A stretch of DNA of 45,334 bases from Clostridiales bacterium (GCA_012839295.1 DUNO01000047.1:1-45334), one strand, 5' to 3'; counted from the stretch's first letter, positions 28,883 to 37,435 are shown. Numbers and translations are program-made. Notes: generated by a model not told the origin, from the letters alone.

Positions 28883-29869
28883 TTACAGGGTTTTTTCTTT
28901 TATGATTCTCCGTTCCATCGCAATATGGCGTTTTACCATTTCAATACCGCTATAATCACCTGCACATTCAAATTCCGTCATAATAAATCCGTCATATCCG
29001 CTTTCTGCCACAACAGGAAGAATTTCATCATATGGAATACTTGCCTCCTTCAAATCTTCTCCGATATAATGGCACTTTCCATGCATTTCAAAGCATCTTG
29101 GCATGATTTCCTTCAGTCCCTCCAGTTCCTTCCTGCAATCCTTCTTAAACTGGACAAATCCATACATCTGGGTAAGTACCGACATCGCGGCCGGTGAAGG
29201 ATCTATTTTTAAGACTCTCTCAATTGCCTCCTTCTGTGGCACTTCATCATATTTCATTTCAGCCATCATTTGCAAAGTTGACTCTTTTACGCCTGCTTCT
29301 AATGCTTGATCCCAGTACGGTTTGTTTGGTTTTGTTGCAAAAATCCCAAAGTCAGGTACAAATCCTATATAAGGTGAATTGCACTTATCATATGCTTCCC
29401 GGTAAGCTTCAATCATAGGTGTAAATGGTGTTTCCGGATTATGTATTTCAATTCCCACCCTGATTCCATACTCCTCGGCATACGGAGCCAATCTGACCAT
29501 TGCATTTGGGGAAAGCAGAAACTGTTGTCTTACAGTTGTACACCCCAGTTTATGTGCACTTTTTAAATCGTTAATGGCCATTCCCAGCATCTCGTCTTCT
29601 GTTAAATCTCTATCCCTTCGCATACCCCTATCCATATTAGCGGCATAGCATACCGGCCAGATTCCATATTTCGCCGAGCATTCCCTGATAAATCCGGCAA
29701 AGCTGTCTGAAACATAAGGATATGAAGGTATCATTTGTGTTGCAACAATTTCATAACCCTCCGCACCAACCTGCGCTGCTGTTCTTATGCAATCTTCCAG
29801 GCTAAGCTGACCACGGACATATTCATTGGTAAAGCTGAATAAGGTACATCCTACTTTAAATTTTGCCAT
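28883..29869 (-). CDS. TIM-barrel protein, probable C-glycoside deglycosidase alpha subunit (DgpC-like)
   Basis: A 328-residue protein of the sugar phosphate isomerase/epimerase TIM-barrel superfamily. Candidate metal-binding residues in family positions are Glu141 and His143 (VGIEIHNPE), Asp173 (GFVPDFGIF), His263 (FEMHGKCH) and Glu299 (IMTEFE). In characterised C-glycoside deglycosidases the alpha subunit binds Mn2+ and uses a histidine as base; His143 is a candidate here. The next gene upstream is the small DUF6379 subunit, and before it a Gfo/Idh dehydrogenase, the same set as DgpA/B/C. An ordinary sugar isomerase is the alternative. That it acts on 3-keto glycosides is inferred from the neighbours. 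Confidence 0.72.
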   Translation of the reverse strand: MAKFKVGCTLFSFTNEYVRGQLSLEDCIRTAAQVGAEGYEIVATQMIPSYPYVSDSFAGFIRECSAKYGIWPVCYAANMDRGMRRDRDLTEDEMLGMAINDLKSAHKLGCTTVRQQFLLSPNAMVRLAPYAEEYGIRVGIEIHNPETPFTPMIEAYREAYDKCNSPYIGFVPDFGIFATKPNKPYWDQALEAGVKESTLQMMAEMKYDEVPQKEAIERVLKIDPSPAAMSVLTQMYGFVQFKKDCRKELEGLKEIMPRCFEMHGKCHYIGEDLKEASIPYDEILPVVAESGYDGFIMTEFECAGDYSGIEMVKRHIAMERRIIKEKTL

Positions 29870-29900
29870 TTATGACCTCCTGTTTATCTGCCGTCTTCCA

Positions 29901-30332
29901 TTAATCTAATACCGGCAATGTCTTGATACCGCTGCCATCATAGCACATATATTGGTGATCCGGTCCGATCGGCATATAGGGTGAACGAAAAATTACCTTA
30001 AAATCAATCTTATGCTCTCCGGCCGAAAGTCCCCCTTTTTTGTATACGCGGACTGTTGCCGGCTCAAGCACCGTCCAGAACTCGGTATAACATTCGCCTA
30101 ACTGGCAGACGTCAAATTCCTTTTCATTAATACAGAACTTGATATCCTGCTCCTTTACTTTTAAACCGTCGACTGTAACCTCAAACTCCTCAATATCTGA
30201 CAGATAATGACCTCGGTAATAGTTCAGGCGCACCTCAAACTGGTAGCCCGATTTTTTACCGTTGATATATGTATTTTTCAAACTATGATCACTGATTGCA
30301 TCTACCAGATTCATACGTAAAGCAAAAGCCAT
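29901..30332 (-). CDS. DUF6379-type protein, probable C-glycoside deglycosidase beta subunit (DgpB-like)
   Basis: A 143-residue all-beta protein from the start at 30332 (MAFALRMNLVD), with AAAGGAA seven bases upstream. An in-frame ATG at 30359 would overlap the stop of the oxidoreductase gene. Conserved-looking blocks are FEVRLNYYRGHYLSDIEEFE, EDIKFCINEKEFDV-like and FRSPYMPIGPDHQYMCYDGS. This matches my recollection of DUF6379, whose characterised members are beta subunits of C-glycoside deglycosidases and pair with a TIM-barrel alpha subunit. The TIM-barrel gene starts 31 bases downstream. Its function without the partner is not known. Confidence 0.72.
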   Translation of the reverse strand: MAFALRMNLVDAISDHSLKNTYINGKKSGYQFEVRLNYYRGHYLSDIEEFEVTVDGLKVKEQDIKFCINEKEFDVCQLGECYTEFWTVLEPATVRVYKKGGLSAGEHKIDFKVIFRSPYMPIGPDHQYMCYDGSGIKTLPVLD

Positions 30333-30358
30333 AATTAAGTTCCTTTCCCGCCAAATCA

Positions 30359-31462
30359 TTAAAAGCGAATTTCTTTATTTTCAGCTGCTGACAGATAAAT
30401 CCCTTCTAAAATCTTTGTAACCATGAGAGCCTCTTCCGGTTTTACCAACGGTTGGGTTTTATTCTGGACCGCTTGCAGCCACTGTCTGATATCAATGGTT
30501 CCTTCTTCTCCGCCACCGCCGCCGAAATATGCAACTCCTCCAACCGGAGAAATAATCTCCTCCATTAACTGCCCATTTCTTCCCCGGTTATAGATCAGTT
30601 CATTTTTGGAATAGCTCATGCCTGAATGTATTTCAGCCCCTGCTTCCGTACCGCAAAGCGTCGTGGATGCTTCACGGGATTCCCGTATATTTAATGCCCA
30701 GCTTGCTTCCAGGCTAACGACTGCGCCATTTTTCATCTTGATTAGTCCCAGCGCTGAATCTTCCACTTCATAGGTCTTAGGATCCCAAGCTCCGAATAAG
30801 TTGCCTTCTGTAGCCTGCTGCAACCCCCCCAATTTATAAAAGACAGAACCTGTTACACTATCAACTTCATAATTATTCATGCACCATAATGTGATATCCA
30901 GCGCATGGGTTCCGATATCAATCAACGGTCCGCCTCCCTGTTTTTCTTTATCCATGAATACTCCCCAGGTAGGGACACCTCTTCTGCGCAGTGCATGTGC
31001 TTTTGCAAGATAAATATCTCCTAAATCACCTTTCATACATGCGGCATGAAGATTCTGGACTTCCGGACGGAAGCGGTTCTGATATCCTACCGTAAACTGC
31101 ATACCGGATTCCTTCCACGCCTCTACCATTTTCTCTGCTTCCTCTGCACTGTGGGACATGGGTTTTTCACAATATACATGTTTCTTTGCCGCAAAAGCTT
31201 TCATAGAAATTTCACTGTGTGACACATTCGGCGTACAGATATGAACAACATCAATATCCGTATTTGCCAATAATTCAAGATAATCCGTATAAATCTTAGC
31301 ACCAGGTACACCAAATTCTCCTGCTGCTTTCACTGCCTTCTCTTCAATAATGTCACAGAATGCAATTAGTTCATTTAGGTCGGAATTCGCCTTTAACGCC
31401 GGAAGATGCTTCTGATTCGCAATTCCACCGCAACCGATCATACCTATTTTTAATTTACCCAT
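30359..31462 (-). CDS. Gfo/Idh/MocA-family oxidoreductase, probable glycoside 3-dehydrogenase (DgpA-like)
   Basis: A 367-residue NAD-dependent dehydrogenase. Rossmann motif KIGMIGCGGIANQKHLPALK, the family motif HVYCEKPMSHSAEEA (catalytic-site EKP), and the C-terminal domain with KEKQGGGPLIDIGTHALD (His-containing sugar-binding motif). AAGGAG lies 11 bases upstream of the ATG. It is the first gene of the catabolic operon. In the DgpA/B/C system such an enzyme oxidises the C3'' hydroxyl of the glucosyl group, which activates the C-glycosidic bond. The same reaction on O-glycosides or a simple inositol/sugar dehydrogenase are alternatives. Confidence 0.85.
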   Translation of the reverse strand: MGKLKIGMIGCGGIANQKHLPALKANSDLNELIAFCDIIEEKAVKAAGEFGVPGAKIYTDYLELLANTDIDVVHICTPNVSHSEISMKAFAAKKHVYCEKPMSHSAEEAEKMVEAWKESGMQFTVGYQNRFRPEVQNLHAACMKGDLGDIYLAKAHALRRRGVPTWGVFMDKEKQGGGPLIDIGTHALDITLWCMNNYEVDSVTGSVFYKLGGLQQATEGNLFGAWDPKTYEVEDSALGLIKMKNGAVVSLEASWALNIRESREASTTLCGTEAGAEIHSGMSYSKNELIYNRGRNGQLMEEIISPVGGVAYFGGGGGEEGTIDIRQWLQAVQNKTQPLVKPEEALMVTKILEGIYLSAAENKEIRF

Positions 31463-31598
31463 TTTTCGTTGTTATCTCCTTCCTTACCAGTTCTTATTTC
31501 ATTCTTATTCTACATGTATTTCATTTCCCTGGCTTCTTCACTTCTGCAACCATTCTTAATACAAAAATGACATTTATTATTTATATTTTTAAGAACAT

Positions 31599-31640
31599 AA
31601 AAAGCAGGTCAAAATCCATACATAGGATTTTGACCTGCTT
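31599..31640 (-). terminator. Terminator of the AraC-GH39 regulator gene
   Basis: A perfect 16-bp stem (31602-31617 and 31625-31640) with a seven-base loop, followed on the minus strand by TTTTT. It ends the regulator transcript 20 bases after its stop. The remaining 31463-31598 should hold the promoter of the oxidoreductase gene; it is AT-rich with no clear -35/-10 pair. Confidence 0.9.
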
Positions 31641-31659
31641 CATTTTTAACTTTCGATTT

Positions 31660-34065
31660 CTACATTTGTTTACTTAAGCGAATATAGGCTATTTCATTGG
31701 CATGCATTTGAATAACTATTTCTCCTGTTCCATTTTCTATCTTATACTTCTGTATTGTGTTTTTTGGTTCGCATACCCGGCGGAAATACTGAATATCATT
31801 TCTTGATAATGCCCTGTCGTAATCCATTTCCCTCCAAATATTAAGAACACTGCCGCATTGTTCATTGATACGGTATGTTTGCATCCGATAAATTCCATTC
31901 TCAAGGTTTTTCAGTTTGATACATATTTCCAGCATGTCTCTGTCTTCATAATACTTCCAATCGTTTTTCTTCTCAATCTCATCTTCCCTTGTTAAAAAAT
32001 AGTTATAATTTAACCTTTTCTGGTTATGGCAAACAATACCATAGGTCTGATGCAGATCTGCTGTAATAAGATAATTTTCCCCTCTTCCAATGAAATATGG
32101 ATAAAGTTGATTTAAGAATTCAAAGGCAAAGGCTGCCGGTTTCATAATGCCGTCTTTCGTCAGCAATCCCATACCTCCATTCAACAGGGTATTGGAATCA
32201 TAATATTCCGAAACTCTGTCACTGCCAAGAAAATATCCAATCTCATCTACTTTTCCATAAACATCCAGTATATTTTTTACAATGTAGGCACCCTTAAAAC
32301 AGGTATCATTGATTGCATTCCTGTCAGAAATTGATAAATTCCATTCTGTCAGGTACAGTTTAATATCTGTCATCCCTACCTCTGCCATTTCTCTTTTTAA
32401 TTCTTCGATACTATGCAAAAGAAATTCCGAATCAGCTACTCTTAAGGAATACTGATCCAGCTTCTCTTTTCCCCTGATATAGGCATAGTTTAAGCCTGAA
32501 ATAAAATCAGGTTTTTGATGAAACATCCATTCCTTAAGAAATTCAGAGTTTGACCCGGTAACAGCTAAAGCCTCCAGGCCACATCCCCCAATTTCTAACT
32601 TTGCTGTGTATTTTCGGATGATTTTATAAGTATGATTGAATAATTCAAAATAGCTGCCAATTGCAGAATCACCTTTATAGTAACGCTCATCATACCAAAG
32701 TTCCATTCTCCAGGTGTCTAATTCACCGGCTCCATACCGGTCAATCAGATGGCTCATTAATGCATGTATCACACCATCCCATTGCTTAAGACTATGAAAC
32801 CGCACACCCGTATCCTCATATACAAGCGCAGACTGTACGGTTTTATGAATCCTTCTTGGTTTTTGTCCAAGTTCTATATGCGGCTTTATTCCTTGCAATA
32901 ATAGAAAATCCAAAATAGAATCCAGTCTTGAAAAATTATACTCCTGCCCTTCGCTGGTAATGTCTATCAAAAGTTTTGGGGAGAAAATATTCCAGAAACG
33001 TACATATTGGAATCCCAGGGCTTCTTTTAAAAGTATCATATGTTCTCTTACTTCGGATTGGAGCATATCCTCAGCAGAACCGCCATTTATCATCTTATTC
33101 CAGAATGGTTTAATAAGAGTGCTGTTTTCTGCTGAATATTCCATCTGAATCTTTTCGGATTTTTCTTTCTCCCGTTCTATCCCATCCTCCCGTAAGAATT
33201 GTTCCAGTCTTTCTTCAATCACCTCTATATTCTCTTTGTTTTCTTCTTTATTTATCTGTTTTTTTGATTTTTTCCTCACTGCTGACGGGGTCTCACCATA
33301 GGTCTTTTTGAATGCTTTGTTAAATACGGCTAAGCTCGTAAAGCCGTTATTAAAGGCAATTTTCGTTACCGGATTATTCGTATACAGTAATTCATCTATC
33401 GCATAATTCAACCGGATATTCGTGAGGTATTCCGTGAACTTCATTCCATAGCTTCTTTTGAAAAACCGGGAAAGATAAGCAGTTGAGAGGTACAATTTTT
33501 CAGATAATTCTTTCAGGCTAATTGATTGGTTATAATTTGCCCTGATATAGTTGTTTATCTGCATCAGCCGTTCTTCAAACTTATCTTTTTCATCTGCGTT
33601 ATCCTTACTGGATTCCTGTACAAGAAAATGCACCGTAAGAATATCTATCATCTGATAGCATAGTGATATATATCCAAAGCTAGCCATGCCTTTCTGTATA
33701 CCTAAATAATGATTCAAAAGCTGTTTAATGACTCCCCGCAATTTATCATAGGATTCGCCATCACTAATTGTTGAGTTACACCAGAAAATAATATTCACAC
33801 TTTGAAAAACAGTATTGATTAATCCATAATCTATCTCGAACAAAGCATAGAGAATATCAACAGACGCTTCAAAACTATATTTCTTATTTGCATTTATAAT
33901 TAGGATATCATCCGCTTTTAGATGAGACTGCTGCTCCCCTACTTTAATATCCATCCTTCCCTCTATGATATAAAATAGCTGGATATTCTGCTGGAAATGC
34001 TCTGTTAATTTTTGGTTATTTAATACTTTGACAAGTACGCTATCCTTTCGTTTGTAATTGTCCAT
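31660..34065 (-). CDS. AraC-family regulator fused to a GH39-like glycoside hydrolase domain
   Basis: An 801-residue fusion. Residues about 20-90 form a cupin-type AraC sensor (FYIIEGRMDIKVGEQQSHLK). Residues 165-265 form the two-HTH AraC DNA-binding domain (SISLKELSEKLYLSTAYLSR, then IAFNNGFTSLAVFNKAFKK). After a charged linker, residues about 320-800 resemble GH39 beta-xylosidases: YVRFWNIFSPKLL, the acid/base region WRMELWYDE (Glu455) and the nucleophile region LYLTEWN (Glu574). Both catalytic glutamates are kept, although the usual Asn before Glu455 is Met. It is divergent in function but on the same strand as, and just before, the oxidoreductase operon, so it is the likely activator. No signal peptide, so it acts in the cytosol. 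GGAGG precedes the start. Confidence 0.88.
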   Translation of the reverse strand: MDNYKRKDSVLVKVLNNQKLTEHFQQNIQLFYIIEGRMDIKVGEQQSHLKADDILIINANKKYSFEASVDILYALFEIDYGLINTVFQSVNIIFWCNSTISDGESYDKLRGVIKQLLNHYLGIQKGMASFGYISLCYQMIDILTVHFLVQESSKDNADEKDKFEERLMQINNYIRANYNQSISLKELSEKLYLSTAYLSRFFKRSYGMKFTEYLTNIRLNYAIDELLYTNNPVTKIAFNNGFTSLAVFNKAFKKTYGETPSAVRKKSKKQINKEENKENIEVIEERLEQFLREDGIEREKEKSEKIQMEYSAENSTLIKPFWNKMINGGSAEDMLQSEVREHMILLKEALGFQYVRFWNIFSPKLLIDITSEGQEYNFSRLDSILDFLLLQGIKPHIELGQKPRRIHKTVQSALVYEDTGVRFHSLKQWDGVIHALMSHLIDRYGAGELDTWRMELWYDERYYKGDSAIGSYFELFNHTYKIIRKYTAKLEIGGCGLEALAVTGSNSEFLKEWMFHQKPDFISGLNYAYIRGKEKLDQYSLRVADSEFLLHSIEELKREMAEVGMTDIKLYLTEWNLSISDRNAINDTCFKGAYIVKNILDVYGKVDEIGYFLGSDRVSEYYDSNTLLNGGMGLLTKDGIMKPAAFAFEFLNQLYPYFIGRGENYLITADLHQTYGIVCHNQKRLNYNYFLTREDEIEKKNDWKYYEDRDMLEICIKLKNLENGIYRMQTYRINEQCGSVLNIWREMDYDRALSRNDIQYFRRVCEPKNTIQKYKIENGTGEIVIQMHANEIAYIRLSKQM

Positions 34066-34135
34066 ATAACCCTCCGTTTCTAAGATATCCCAATTACGTA
34101 GATTTACATTTCCTCAACGACACTAATCGTCTCTT

Positions 34136-34258
34136 GATATGGACGGATATGTGTTACTATCTACAGCAAGTATATACCGTTTTCTTCCATAGCAGGAGGC
34201 GATAGCGGGGTTATTGCTTTTTAATTAGTTTCATCCGCTGTCCTCCTAAAGATCATTT
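34136..34258 (-). pseudogene. Internally deleted copy of the C39-like gene
   Basis: 34136-34211 is nearly identical to 35087-35162, and 34214-34258 to 35721-35766 including AGGAGG, the start and codons for MKLIKKQ, after which a stop follows. About 560 bases between the two parts of the intact gene are missing. It is a duplicate that collapsed by deletion. The flanks 34066-34135 and 34259-34372 show nothing else. Confidence 0.85.
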
Positions 34259-34372
34259 GTAATTTATCCAAACCGTTAAATTCTGATTGTCGCTACTTTT
34301 ACAACCGGTACTGTTATCATCTGCTGATTTTAGTATAGTGTTTATTTGTTCATCCTACAAGACTAATTTTGA

Positions 34373-34774
34373 TATGATATCAAGGGTAAACAATATCTGA
34401 AAACCGGAAACAAGTACTACGCAGCAGATATAGGCCTTCGTTATAATGTGTTGGGGACAAAAAAAGCCGATGCGGGCCATATTTTAGAGAATGTAGTTTT
34501 CTTGGAGCTTCTGCGCCGGGGGTATAAGGTATATGTAGGTAAAGTAGGGGCTGCAGAGGTTGATTTCATTGCTAACGGTGACGAGGGAGAAGAATATTAT
34601 CAGGTAACCTATACATTAAACGACGCGGACGGAAAGACTTTGGAGCGGGAGCTTGCACCACTGGATGCCATCAATGACCATAATCCAAAATATTTATTAA
34701 CAATGGACTACGGCCCCTTGGTTTCCCACAATGGAATCAAACAAATAAATGTATTGGATTGGCTCCTGAAATAG
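34373..34774 (+). pseudogene. C-terminal fragment of a DUF4143 AAA ATPase
   Basis: A 5'-truncated reading frame open from a stop at 34370-34372. It encodes YLKTGNKYYAADIGLRYNVL, then GHILENVVFLELLRRGYKVY and EVDFIANGDEGEEYYQVTYT, the DUF4143 nuclease-like domain found at the C-terminus of a large family of AAA ATPases (PF13635 type). The whole ATPase part is absent. An internal ATG or GTG would give at most a 108-130 residue remnant without a ribosome binding site. It is the only plus-strand coding trace between 16 and 40 kb. Confidence 0.85.
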
Positions 34775-34818
34775 CCCTTCAAAGATTTCTGTTACTTCGT
34801 CCCTCTGTTGAACAACTC

Positions 34819-34863
34819 GGTTTAACTACGTTAAACCCAAAATAGATTTAACGTCATTAAACC
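34819..34863. repeat. Strong imperfect inverted repeat
   Basis: Arms 34819-34835 (GGTTTAACTACGTTAAA) and 34847-34863 match at 15 of 17 positions around an 11-base loop. Each arm itself contains a TTTAAC/GTTAAA dyad. It lies between the DUF4143 fragment and the C39-like gene and has no U-run. It could be an operator or recombination end. Confidence 0.7.
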
Positions 34864-34983
34864 AAAGGGGCGATTGCTGGGAATTCTTATGATGCCGGGC
34901 ATCGCTGGCTTTCCTCGTAGGGAGATGTAAAGGGAATATTATTCTAATACTAAACTGCGTGCCCCATGATAATTACAATTCTC

Positions 34984-35742
34984 CTAGTTCCAGATAATCT
35001 TCCTGAAAATACCCATGCTTATGTAATATAAATAAGGCTCTACCCTACTCTTCACTGCTCCATCGTAATAATAGCTTGTCCCGGATGATATGGACGGATA
35101 TGTGTTACTATCTACAGCAAGTATACTGCTATTTTCTTCCATAGCAGGAGGCGATAGCGGGGCTATCCCCGGGCTTGACACATAATAATAAAATTCCGTA
35201 TCCTGGACCTGAACCAATCCAGAGGAAATAGGTATCCTGCCATATGGGACAGCATCGGAAGGATCGGCACAATAAAACATTTCATTCGTATAATCCGTAA
35301 GCAATACTGCATGGGATCTAGGGGAACGTATCTGATCAAATAGTACGATTCCTTCCGGATGAAGCTCTAATAATAGCAATGCTTCATTTACCGGATCAGC
35401 CCCAAAGGGAGCTTTATTAACAGTGATACCTTCGTAGGTGAAGTTATATTTAAGCCCCACACCTTCAATCCATGCCTGACTCTTAACTTTATCTACAGTA
35501 ATATCAGCCCAGTCTGCATAGCCCGACAGCATGGCAGCTCTTCTAATCAGCATCGTCGCTGCAACCAGCGTACATTGCAGGTCTCCATTCACCTGCTTGA
35601 GAAATATATCAGGATTATTGATTTCATCAAAGGTTACCGCACCTACCCCATGTGTAAAGCATTTTCCCAATAAGCCTATATCCATTACAGAAATAACCAT
35701 AATTAAAACCAAAGCTATCATTTGTTTCTTAATCAATTTCAT
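34984..35742 (-). CDS. C39-like (papain-fold) exported protein
   Basis: A 252-residue protein with an N-terminal hydrophobic segment (MIALVLIMVISVMDIGLLG) that is a signal peptide or anchor. The central part resembles C39-like cysteine peptidases: NGDLQCTLVAATMLIRRA holds the candidate catalytic Cys, and RSPRSHAVLLTDYTNEMFYC the candidate His, followed by ADPSD. The C-terminal third, rich in Ser/Tyr, is not recognised. AGGAGG lies seven bases upstream. The same family left two fragments in this window (24855-24932 and 34136-34258), so the locus has duplicated. The substrate is unknown and peptidase activity unproven. Confidence 0.75.
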   Translation of the reverse strand: MKLIKKQMIALVLIMVISVMDIGLLGKCFTHGVGAVTFDEINNPDIFLKQVNGDLQCTLVAATMLIRRAAMLSGYADWADITVDKVKSQAWIEGVGLKYNFTYEGITVNKAPFGADPVNEALLLLELHPEGIVLFDQIRSPRSHAVLLTDYTNEMFYCADPSDAVPYGRIPISSGLVQVQDTEFYYYVSSPGIAPLSPPAMEENSSILAVDSNTYPSISSGTSYYYDGAVKSRVEPYLYYISMGIFRKIIWN

Positions 35743-35832
35743 CCGTTGTCCTCCTAAATATCATTTACCGTTATAAAATATAACAATAATAAAAAATATA
35801 ATAGAGTTCCTATCTTTCGTTCTCTTTCCAGC

Positions 35833-36291
35833 TTAACCTTCTGCCTGAATTTTCACTTTTTCGTACTGGTAGAGCCCTGCGTCCACCGTCATGCGGCACA
35901 TCGTGAGCTCCAAATCAAAACGGCGCTTACCACAGCTGCCCGGATTGAGGAATAGCACTCCATCAATAACTTCTGCAAAATATTTGTGGGAGTGTCCATA
36001 GACCACCACATCCACATTTGTCAAGTGTTTTGGGACATCCTTCTTGTTATGGACGATGAAGAATCTCACGCCTTCTATAGTGACGTCAATGCTTTTCGGC
36101 AGGGCTTCTGCCCAATCCTTGTCGTTGTTGCCGCGCACCACATAGGTTTCTCCCAGTTGCCTCATGGTCTCGACAATGTATGGGGTGTTGATATCACCGG
36201 CGTGGATGGAGCAATCGGCTGCGGCCAGTTCAGCTATGACCTGCTCCCGCAGCAGGCCATGGGTATCGGATAGGATTGCAATGTGTTTCAT
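35833..36291 (-). CDS. YfcE/MJ0936-type metallophosphoesterase
   Basis: A 152-residue calcineurin-like phosphodiesterase. Motifs: AILSDTHGLL (metal-binding Asp and His), IHAGDIN (GD), VVRGNNDKDWA (GNND), FIVHNKK and VVVYGHSHKYF (GHSH). It probably hydrolyses a phosphodiester in the cytosol; the natural substrate is unknown. The start at 36291 (MKHIAILSD) has GAGG five to six bases upstream. A longer in-frame reading would run into the end of the upstream nucleotidyltransferase gene and is not supported. Confidence 0.92.
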   Translation of the reverse strand: MKHIAILSDTHGLLREQVIAELAAADCSIHAGDINTPYIVETMRQLGETYVVRGNNDKDWAEALPKSIDVTIEGVRFFIVHNKKDVPKHLTNVDVVVYGHSHKYFAEVIDGVLFLNPGSCGKRRFDLELTMCRMTVDAGLYQYEKVKIQAEG

Positions 36292-36358
36292 GGGTTCCTC
36301 TTTCTCAATGCTGTTAATAATCTTAGGACTGACCTGGTTCTGCAAACCAGAGATCCTA

Positions 36359-37219
36359 TTATAAACAGTTTCCCTCATAAACCTTATTCATAACATTGAT
36401 AAGATATATTCTCATATTCTCTTCATCTTGTTTGTTGTAGGTATAACCAAAATGGTCTGCAACCTGTACGGCAAGTAAACTGAACATATCGCATGCAATA
36501 AATATTGCCTTCCACATGCTATCGTCATCACTGCCTGAATAAGTCATTAAATATTGTTCATATATCTCAGAGGGTAAATAATGTTTAAAATATTTTCCCA
36601 TTTTACCTGCTGAAACACGAAAATCTGTGGTCATGCCAATATACCACACTATCATTTCATGTAATTCCTCGCGGACAACATTGTGATATATTAACATGGC
36701 ATAAGGTATTTCATTACGGGCAATGCCCTTTGCTACATTTTGTAAGCACCACCAAAAATCATTGCAGCAGGACAGATAAAATAACTCAGATGGGGCTTTC
36801 ATGATATAGTCACTATCGCTTGCCTGGGGAAATGGCGGTAAAATACCGTCTTTATCCAGCAATGCTATACTCAGGCTATCATTACCGATAAGCTCAAGCT
36901 TTTGAATTGGAATAAGAGTCAGGTCAAGACGGTTACCATCGGTAAATAACATCATCCAATTAAAATGTCCTGCACCACTTGGATTACGCATTGCTTCAGG
37001 CATTTGCAGCATAAGCCTGTCGCCGAAAACATCTATCCAGCTATTATCAGCGGTAAATGCCTCAAGATTATCAACTACATAAACAATATCATAATCCTGA
37101 TAGACATCTTTCGGTGCGTTAGGATTAGTGCGTGAGCCATTCATATATACCGCCCGTACACGTGAATCTTTCTCTGCTGTATCCAATATCAATTCAAACA
37201 TTTCTTTTTCTGTCCGCAT
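36359..37219 (-). CDS. ANT(6)-like aminoglycoside nucleotidyltransferase
   Basis: A 286-residue member of the streptomycin (aminoglycoside 6-) adenylyltransferase family. The nucleotidyltransferase motif is VRAVYMNGSRTNP, then DVYQDYDIVYVVDN (the Asp pair that binds Mg), followed by DRLMLQMPEAM and MLLFTDGNRLDLTLIPIQ. Length matches AadE/ANT(6). Whether it inactivates streptomycin cannot be told from sequence, as many chromosomal relatives of unknown activity exist. It lies directly downstream of a truncated epimerase fragment, suggesting local rearrangement. No strong ribosome binding site is seen. Confidence 0.88.
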   Translation of the reverse strand: MRTEKEMFELILDTAEKDSRVRAVYMNGSRTNPNAPKDVYQDYDIVYVVDNLEAFTADNSWIDVFGDRLMLQMPEAMRNPSGAGHFNWMMLFTDGNRLDLTLIPIQKLELIGNDSLSIALLDKDGILPPFPQASDSDYIMKAPSELFYLSCCNDFWWCLQNVAKGIARNEIPYAMLIYHNVVREELHEMIVWYIGMTTDFRVSAGKMGKYFKHYLPSEIYEQYLMTYSGSDDDSMWKAIFIACDMFSLLAVQVADHFGYTYNKQDEENMRIYLINVMNKVYEGNCL

Positions 37220-37238
37220 AGGATATACCTGCCTATTA

Positions 37239-37376
37239 TTAAATAATTATGGTAGCCTGGACATACGGCCGGCTTTGGCCTCTGGTAATGTTTGTAACCC
37301 CATATCCAGCCTTGATTAGCTTCGGAACTAAATATGAACCTATATGACCACAACTGCCGGTAACCACAACTTTCAT
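37239..37376 (-). pseudogene. N-terminal fragment of an NAD-dependent epimerase/dehydratase
   Basis: Forty-five codons beginning MKVVVTGSCGHIGSYLVPKL, the Rossmann GxxGxxG motif of an extended SDR epimerase, then KAGYGVTNITRGQSRPYV, and a stop at 37239-37241. AGGAGG precedes the start at normal distance. The remaining 250-300 residues of the family are absent, so a deletion joined it to the ANT(6)-like gene region. Confidence 0.85.
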
Positions 37377-37435
37377 ATGAATATTCCTCCTAACGTTCTA
37401 ATCTATCTACATGATGTAAAACTCTTATATCCATT

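Noticed and set aside
34448-34774. Possible intact small gene starting at an internal ATG
   Set aside because: The conserved DUF4143 sequence continues upstream of this ATG to about 34373, so it is a truncated gene and not a complete one.
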